DNA of 10,555 nt, taken from the NCBI GenBank assembly GCA_023447635.1, contig JAEXNA010000250.1:1-10555 (forward strand), given 5' to 3'. Made by a program: the position numbers and the translations under genes. The notes under the pieces are model-generated. The model worked only from the letters and a program-made list of their open reading frames with translations, searched no databases and was not told the DNA's origin. Origin of the DNA: Vulcanimicrobiota bacterium. GTDB taxonomy: Bacteria > Vulcanimicrobiota > Xenobia > Xenobiales > JADMJV01. Below are positions 6,525 through 10,555 of the stretch, piece after piece. Each line of letters opens with the position of its first letter. Position 1 is the first letter of the stretch.

Positions 6525-6875
6525 ATGGGAGACTGGGGCGCGCAGCCTTGGGATAGCGACGAGGCGGCCGACTGGTTCCAGAGGTTCTGGAAGCAAGGCT
6601 GGTCGCTGGTCGAACAAGAGGTCGAAGAGTTCGACCCCGCACAGGAGCGGTACGATTCTCTGCGCGCGGCCGCTTATGTCCTGGCCACCTTTGGCGGAGT
6701 CTACACCGCTCCGACGTCTATGCGCGAGAAGCTGCCTGGACTGATCGACAAGTCGGAAAGCCGGCTCTACGACCTGCTCCAGTCCTCGGATTTTGCCGAT
6801 ATCTATGGCAACGACCCGGACGTTCGCGTGAACATAGAGAGCCAGATCGCGGCGCTCCGCTCGCTTCACGGGTAA
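6525..6875 (+). CDS. DUF4259-type small protein
   Basis: This is a 116-residue protein. Its opening 'MGDWGAQPWDSDEAADWF' matches the 'MGaWGtgpFdnDdAaDWl' start of the DUF4259 family (PF14078), an uncharacterised mostly helical family of about this length. The rest is helical with an Ala-rich centre (residues 47-58, RAAAYVLATFGG). No signal peptide or membrane segment is visible. It follows the subtilase stop by 15 bp, with AAGAG just before its ATG, so it is likely the last gene of the protease operon. It could be an accessory or immunity-like partner of the peptidases, but only the position suggests this. The family is often found as a solitary gene. Confidence 0.7.
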   Translation: MGDWGAQPWDSDEAADWFQRFWKQGWSLVEQEVEEFDPAQERYDSLRAAAYVLATFGGVYTAPTSMREKLPGLIDKSESRLYDLLQSSDFADIYGNDPDVRVNIESQIAALRSLHG

Positions 6876-6940
6876 GCCTAGAAGCCAGCCGCGCCCTCGA
6901 CCTCCCCCGCAAAAGCCCGCCCTATGAACGCCCGGGCAAC

Positions 6941-6970
6941 ATGTTCACAGAAGATGTTCACCTGGTTAAC
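6941..6970. repeat. paired ATGTTCAC motifs followed by GGTTAAC
   Basis: ATGTTCAC occurs at 6941-6948 and again at 6954-6961, 13 bp apart, and is followed by GTTAAC at 6965-6970. All three share GTTNAC. They lie about 45-75 bp upstream of the putative -10 at 7014, a normal place for an activator or repressor site array. No known regulator consensus fits. LexA-type GTTC direct repeats use a different spacing. Confidence 0.4.
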
Positions 6971-7013
6971 GTCCCGGCAACAGCTGTCCCCTCCCACCGG
7001 ATCGTCCCGGGGC

Positions 7014-7019
7014 TATACT
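7014..7019 (+). promoter_or_regulatory. candidate -10 element for the RNA at about 7026
   Basis: TATACT closely matches a sigma70-type -10 box in an otherwise GC-rich spacer. No good -35 lies 16-18 bp upstream (CTCCCACCGG), so the promoter may depend on an activator, perhaps through the GTTNAC motifs at 6941-6970. Transcription would begin near 7026. Confidence 0.45.
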
Positions 7020-7025
7020 GAACCT

Positions 7026-7113
7026 ACAAGCGAATAACACAGCCGCCGAGCCAAACAAGCGTTGTGGACCCTCCTGCATGAAATCCTCAAAGTGGCTCGG
7101 CGGCCTTTTTTTT
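7026..7113 (+). ncRNA. candidate small RNA or attenuator with terminator hairpin
   Basis: A perfect 12-bp stem pairs GCCGCCGAGCCA (7042-7053) with TGGCTCGGCGGC (7093-7104), followed by C and eight T residues (7106-7113). That is a very good intrinsic terminator, but its 39-nt loop is unusually long for a simple one. With the -10 at 7014-7019 it defines an RNA of about 88 nt. The loop holds GACCCTCCT (7067-7075), which contains the anti-Shine-Dalgarno core CCTCC. It is perfectly complementary over 9 nt to AGGAGGGTC (7129-7137), just past the T-run. It could be a stand-alone sRNA that targets ribosome binding sites, an attenuator for the operon at 7191, or the terminator of the preceding protease operon. 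I recognise no known riboswitch class. The 5' end is inferred. Confidence 0.5.
7042..7113 (+). terminator. intrinsic terminator with 12-bp stem and U8
   Basis: This is the 3' hairpin of the candidate RNA above, listed separately because it would also end read-through from the protease operon (4245-6875). The stem is 12 perfect G/C-rich pairs with a 39-nt loop, and the T-run is eight bases long. Confidence 0.8.
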
Positions 7114-7190
7114 GTCTGAACCCCGCCAAGGAGGGTCAGCCCCCGCAGAGAACCGCTCCAGGAACAGGCTCCGAAGAGAAAGAGGTTCCC

Positions 7191-7838
7191 ATGCGCAAGT
7201 TCGCTGCTTCCCTGCTCACCACACTCGCCCTATCCCAGGCCTTGCTGGCTTTGCCCGAAGGCGAATGGCGCAACGAGTTCCAGGGCACCCCCGTGACCAT
7301 CACGGTGTCCTCCGCCGAAGTTCAGGTCCGGTTGGGTGAAGGCACCGAGACGGTCGGTTTCAAAGGCCCCGTGGCCGACGTCAAAGAGCCCGCCGACGGC
7401 CAGCCCGGCCGCATCGTGATCGGCCCCACCGAAGGCGACGACGAGTCGTTCGAAGTGCTCTGGTTCCAGAACGCCGACGGCGACTGGGCCCGCTTCGGCA
7501 TCGATCCCAACGGCTATCAGACCCCGGTCGACGCTGAAGGCGCCACCCTGGAAGGCGGCGACGAATCGCTGGACGGATTTATGGCAGCCGAGTATTACCA
7601 GAAGGTCGACAGCCTTCCCGTCATGCCCGCGCTGAAAAAGGACGAGCTGATCGCCTTTTTCAAAGAAGTCCAGGCCAGGGATAAGGGCGACGCCCGCCAG
7701 GCCGTCACTTTGATCCTGATCGAGAAGGGCTATCACCCCGTCGACAGTGAGGAAGGGCTGGCTCAGGCCATCGAGGCCAACGCCAGCGATCCTGAAGTCA
7801 AAGCGCTGCTCGAGAAGCTGGGACTGGTGGTCGAGTAG
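7191..7838 (+). CDS. secreted protein of unknown function
   Basis: This is a 215-residue protein with a Sec signal peptide (MRKFAASLLTTLALSQALLA, cleavage at about residue 20). The mature part has two regions. Residues 21-125 are rich in short strands and Gly/Asp turns (VTITVSSAEVQVRLG; SFEVLWFQNADGDWARFGI), like a small beta barrel or sandwich. Residues 128-215 are acidic helices (LKKDELIAFFKEVQARDKG; PEVKALLEKLGLVV). I do not recognise the family. ATG at 7191 has AGAGG at 7181-7185, five bases before it, which is a good ribosome binding site. A longer reading from a TTG at 7062 would run through the terminator stem and bury the signal peptide, so I reject it. It is the first gene of a tight three-gene run, three bases before the zinc-ribbon gene. 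Confidence 0.8.
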   Translation: MRKFAASLLTTLALSQALLALPEGEWRNEFQGTPVTITVSSAEVQVRLGEGTETVGFKGPVADVKEPADGQPGRIVIGPTEGDDESFEVLWFQNADGDWARFGIDPNGYQTPVDAEGATLEGGDESLDGFMAAEYYQKVDSLPVMPALKKDELIAFFKEVQARDKGDARQAVTLILIEKGYHPVDSEEGLAQAIEANASDPEVKALLEKLGLVVE

Positions 7839-7841
7839 ACC

Positions 7842-8348
7842 ATGAACTGCCCCCGCTGCACCACCGAGATGCGCGAGGCCCTGCTGGGCGAATCGCGCCT
7901 GCAAAGCTGCCCCGCTTGCGAAGGCACCTGGTACCCCGGCGAAGCGCTGGGCCAGGTCACCGACCACAGCCTCTCCGAGCTGAAGAACAGCTCTCTCGAA
8001 CCCACCCTGGTGGGCGACCGGCTCGAGTCGATCGACCTGGAAAAGCCGGTCGACTGCCCCGTTTGTGCCAGGCCGATGATGCGCTATCGCTACACCATGA
8101 CCTGTGACGTGGTGCTGGACGAATGCCTGGAGCACGGCGTCTGGTTGGACGACGGAGAGCTGGGAAGTCTGATGACCTTTCTGGAAGAGCTGTATCAGGG
8201 CGCCAACGAAGCGACCGACCGCCTCTCGTCCGGGGTCACCGACAAGAACCTCGAGTACCTGGAAGAGCTGTGCCGGGGCGGGGGCGACAACGCTCTGTCC
8301 TCGGGTGTGCTCGAGGCGCTCTACCAGGTTCACGCGCGGCCTCGATAA
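7842..8348 (+). CDS. double zf-TFIIB-like zinc-ribbon protein
   Basis: This is a 168-residue protein with two zf-TFIIB-type (PF13453) zinc ribbons. The first is CPRC (Cys3, Cys6) with CPAC (Cys23, Cys26) and the typical tail 'EGTWYPGEAL'. The second is CPVC (Cys72, Cys75) with 'DECLEHGVWLDDGEL', where Cys95 and His98 probably replace the second Cys pair. The 'hGvWlD.gEL' ending is the hallmark of the family. These small bacterial domains bind zinc, and their role is mostly unknown. From about residue 107 the protein becomes helical, with no further motif. It begins 3 bp after the secreted-protein gene and ends 6 bp before the next gene, so translation is probably coupled. Confidence 0.8.
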   Translation: MNCPRCTTEMREALLGESRLQSCPACEGTWYPGEALGQVTDHSLSELKNSSLEPTLVGDRLESIDLEKPVDCPVCARPMMRYRYTMTCDVVLDECLEHGVWLDDGELGSLMTFLEELYQGANEATDRLSSGVTDKNLEYLEELCRGGGDNALSSGVLEALYQVHARPR

Positions 8349-8354
8349 CGCCCA

Positions 8355-9362
8355 GTGAACCTACCCGACCTGCGATACGAGTGCGTCCACTGCGGCTACT
8401 CCTGTCAAAGGCTGCAGGTCGAACTGAGCGGTTCCGAATACCGGACCCTGGTAGAGGCCGTCGATCCGGCCTCGGTGCGGGAGAGCGAGGACGGTCGTTA
8501 CTGGCTGCGCAAACAGCCTTGCGGCTCGTGCCATTTCCTGGATAAAACCGAGGGCGGTCGCTGCTCGCTGCATCGCGACCGGGGGCCTGAAGCCAAACCG
8601 ATCGCCTGCCTGGAGTTCCCCTTCCGCGCTCTTTCGACCCCGGGCGGAGTATTCGTGGGCGCCTCTTTCGCCTGTCAAGCGATCTCTCAGGGGGCGGGGC
8701 CCCAGCTCACCTCGGTCGACGTCAGGGTGTTGCCGGCTTCGACCTACCCGCTGGCTCCAGGGGTGGAGATGGACTGGGAGACCTACCTTCGCTGGGAGGG
8801 TCGTACTCTGCAACTGCTGCGGGAGCAGGGTCCGAACGGTCTGTGGTCGGCCGGGTTAGAGGTGACCCTCGAGCTTTTGGGCGCCGAGCCTCACCCTCCA
8901 GACCCCGTGATGGAGGGCGAACTTCAGGCGGTTTTCCGTGGACTGCTGGCCCTGGCCGAAGGGCCCATGGATCAGGAGCGCCTGCTGCAGTTTCTGCAGG
9001 CCCACCAGGAGGGTGGAAGCTACCCGAGTTCCTTACTGCAGGGCCCGGTTGGGGTGGCCGAGGTGCTGGAACGCTGGGAAGAACCGTGGTCGCTGTGGCC
9101 CGAGGTCCAGCCGTTCTTCGAGCATCTCCTTTTCCGGAAGTATCTGTTAGAGGGGCCGGACGTGCACGCGCGTCTTTGCAGCCTCCCGATCTTGCTGCAG
9201 ATTTTGCAGTTCCTGGTCTCGGCCCGGTCCCCGGAAGGGGGGGGAGGGGAGGACGTGCGCTGGGCGCTGCGCCTGTTAGAGGAGCGCCTGACCTTCCACG
9301 CTCGAGGGCTGGAGCGCTACCTGGGGCGCTGCGGCGAGGCGTTCTTCCGCGGGCTGGGGTAA
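8355..9362 (+). CDS. YkgJ-type CxxCxxC cluster-binding protein
   Basis: This is a 335-residue protein whose first 90 residues match the YkgJ/CxxCxxCC family (PF03692), a putative zinc- or Fe-S-binding domain. 'YECVHCGYSC' (Cys10, Cys13, Cys17) is followed by 'CGSCHFLDK' (Cys56, Cys59), 'GGRCSLH' (Cys70) and 'PIACLEFPF' (Cys85). The order C..C...C, C.fl, C.iH, rp..C..fPf is the family pattern. The first Cys of the usual CC pair is Ser16 here. Residues 140-335 are helical, Leu/Glu-rich and lack a motif I know; this is longer than the bare domain. The start is GTG at 8355, and no in-frame ATG precedes the Cys motif. It follows the zinc-ribbon gene by 6 bp, so both cysteine-rich proteins lie in one operon and may share a metal-related role. 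Confidence 0.75.
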   Translation: MNLPDLRYECVHCGYSCQRLQVELSGSEYRTLVEAVDPASVRESEDGRYWLRKQPCGSCHFLDKTEGGRCSLHRDRGPEAKPIACLEFPFRALSTPGGVFVGASFACQAISQGAGPQLTSVDVRVLPASTYPLAPGVEMDWETYLRWEGRTLQLLREQGPNGLWSAGLEVTLELLGAEPHPPDPVMEGELQAVFRGLLALAEGPMDQERLLQFLQAHQEGGSYPSSLLQGPVGVAEVLERWEEPWSLWPEVQPFFEHLLFRKYLLEGPDVHARLCSLPILLQILQFLVSARSPEGGGGEDVRWALRLLEERLTFHARGLERYLGRCGEAFFRGLG

Positions 9363-9408
9363 CTTTCGGACCAGGGATTCCGCCGCCGGATCGGCAACCC
9401 TACCGGCT

Positions 9409-10555
9409 ATGCAAGACACCGATCCGTACCTCTGGCTGGAAGACGTCGAAGGCGAGCGCGCCCTGGAGTGGGTCAAAGCCCATAACGCCAAGACGCTGGA
9501 ACGCTACGAGCAGACCCCGCTGTTCCAGGAGATCTCCAAGACCGCTCTGCAGACCCTGGATTCCGACGAGAAGCTGGTCTATCCCAGCATGCTGGGCGAC
9601 CTGGTCTACAACTTCTGGCGCGACGCCCAGAACGAGCGCGGCCTGCTGCGACGGACCTCGCTGGAGTCGTACCTGAGCGGGTCTCCAACCTGGGAGACGG
9701 TGCTGTCGGTCGACGAACTGGCCAAGGCCGAGGACGAGAACTGGGTCTACAAAGGTCACCAGGCGCTTCCGCCGGCTTACGACCGCACCTTGATCTGGCT
9801 GTCCCGGGGCGGCAGCGACGCCACCGTGGTGCGGGAGTTCGACCTTCGCGCGCGTCGCTTCGTGGAAGACGGCTTCAAGCTGCCCGAAGCCAAGTCGGAC
9901 CTGGCCTGGAAGGACGAGAACACCCTTTACGTGGGCACCGACTACGGACCGGGCTCGATGACCGACTCGGGCTACGCTCGCATCATGAAGGTGTGGAAAC
10001 GCGGCACCCCGCTAGAAGACGCGCGCACCCTGTATGAAGTCTCGCGCAAGGACCTGGCGGTGGGCGTTTTCGTAGTGCGCGACCCCAACGAGCATCACGA
10101 TTTTCTGACCCGAGTGATCGACTTTTGGACGGACGAGAAGTTTCTGATCGCCGAAGACGGACGGTTGATCCGGCTGGATCTGCCGGCCGACGCTCCCGTG
10201 CAGGCGGTGTTCCGCGGCCAGATCGTGGTGGCGCTCCGTTCCCAGTGGGAGCGGGACGAGCGCTCGTACCCCAGCGGTTCGGTGCTGGGACTGGATCTGC
10301 AGAAATTGGTGGAGGGGGAGGAGCAGACCGCGACGGTGCTGTTCGACCCCACGGACGGCGGTTCGGTCGAGAGCGTCTACGCTTCGGCGGCGGGCATGCT
10401 AGTCAACATCAACCGCGACGTGCGCACCGACCTGTTCCGCTACAACCTGGTGGACGGCCATTGGGTGAGCGAGAAGGTTGCGCTTGGAGAGGGCGGGAGT
10501 ACCTCGCTGGCCTCGTGCTCGCGCACTCGCACGGGGTTCTTCCTGACCCACGAAG
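9409..10555 (+). CDS. prolyl-oligopeptidase family (S9) serine peptidase, 3' partial
   Basis: The frame is open from ATG at 9409 to the window edge, 382 codons without a stop. It opens with 'DPYLWLEDVEGERALEWVKA', the hallmark N-terminus of S9A prolyl oligopeptidase and oligopeptidase B-like proteins. Typical blades follow ('YNFWRDAQNERGLLRRTSLE', 'DFWTDEKFLIAEDGRLIRLD'), so what is present is the N-terminal lid and beta-propeller that admits short peptides. The alpha/beta-hydrolase domain with the Ser-Asp-His triad lies beyond the window. No signal peptide is seen, so it is probably cytoplasmic. There is no clear Shine-Dalgarno sequence. The gap to the previous gene is 46 bp, so it may belong to the same operon or be separate. 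It would degrade peptides released by other proteases. Confidence 0.9.
   Translation, partial: MQDTDPYLWLEDVEGERALEWVKAHNAKTLERYEQTPLFQEISKTALQTLDSDEKLVYPSMLGDLVYNFWRDAQNERGLLRRTSLESYLSGSPTWETVLSVDELAKAEDENWVYKGHQALPPAYDRTLIWLSRGGSDATVVREFDLRARRFVEDGFKLPEAKSDLAWKDENTLYVGTDYGPGSMTDSGYARIMKVWKRGTPLEDARTLYEVSRKDLAVGVFVVRDPNEHHDFLTRVIDFWTDEKFLIAEDGRLIRLDLPADAPVQAVFRGQIVVALRSQWERDERSYPSGSVLGLDLQKLVEGEEQTATVLFDPTDGGSVESVYASAAGMLVNINRDVRTDLFRYNLVDGHWVSEKVALGEGGSTSLASCSRTRTGFFLTHE

Noticed and set aside
5091..6869. Minus-strand open frame of 592 codons opposite the subtilase
   Set aside because: It is the antisense shadow of the subtilase and DUF4259 genes, which have clear motifs. The product is Val/Gly/His-rich with no fold signature.
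7062..7190. TTG start giving a 43-residue extension of the secreted protein
   Set aside because: It would translate through the U8 terminator and bury a clean signal peptide. ATG at 7191 has a good ribosome binding site.
7230..8333. Minus-strand open frame of 367 codons opposite the secreted and zinc-ribbon genes
   Set aside because: It is antisense to two genes with a signal peptide and zinc ribbons, and shows no domain.
8843..9676. Plus-strand frame of 277 codons overlapping the YkgJ-type gene and the S9 peptidase start
   Set aside because: It is a shifted reading of two recognisable genes and is Gly/Pro/Arg-rich as expected of an off-frame GC-rich sequence.

Overview
The window is GC-rich bacterial chromosome, roughly 60-65% G+C by eye, with strong G/C preference at third codon positions. 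It shows no rRNA, tRNA, CRISPR array, transposase, integrase or phage gene. The host cannot be named from sequence alone. A free-living or environmental, poorly sampled bacterial lineage seems likely, because several proteins are recognisable only by fold or motif and two or three look lineage-restricted.

Layout. Positions 1-332 are non-coding, with a 49-bp tandem repeat (129-251) and a strong hairpin terminator (272-303). A minus-strand gene for a highly charged helical protein follows (333-794). It diverges from a plus-strand gene for a small secreted protein (945-1544). Positions 1541-2061 hold a possible minus-strand remnant of an FAD-oxidase N-terminus, an unlisted 57-residue two-helix membrane protein (1670-1843), a perfect 16-bp palindrome, and an AT-richer leader. 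The leader precedes a glycoamylase-like (PF10091-type) (alpha/alpha)6-barrel protein at 2062-3630.

Positions 3631-4244 are non-coding. They carry six 61-bp tandem repeats, each encoding a 42-nt hairpin, then two perfect inverted repeats and a leader. Next is a probable operon: a HExxH zinc metallopeptidase (4245-5081), a compact subtilisin-family peptidase (5148-6509) and a DUF4259-type protein (6525-6875).

Positions 6876-7190 hold a candidate terminated small RNA or attenuator, with a 12-bp stem, an anti-Shine-Dalgarno-like loop and a U8 tail. A second tightly packed operon follows: a secreted protein (7191-7838), a zf-TFIIB-like double zinc-ribbon protein (7842-8348) and a YkgJ-type CxxCxxC protein (8355-9362). 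A prolyl-oligopeptidase-family (S9) peptidase starts at 9409 and runs off the end.

How the genes may work together. Four hydrolases lie here: a glycan hydrolase, a zinc protease, a serine protease and an oligopeptidase. The first three lack a visible Sec signal peptide and begin with short Pro/Ala-rich or 'MNI...SP' tails. The adjacent metallo- and serine peptidases, plus DUF4259, are the best candidate for an undescribed functional unit. The most striking nucleic-acid signals are the 61-bp hairpin array, whose stem changes all preserve pairing on the plus-strand RNA, and the candidate sRNA at about 7026-7113.
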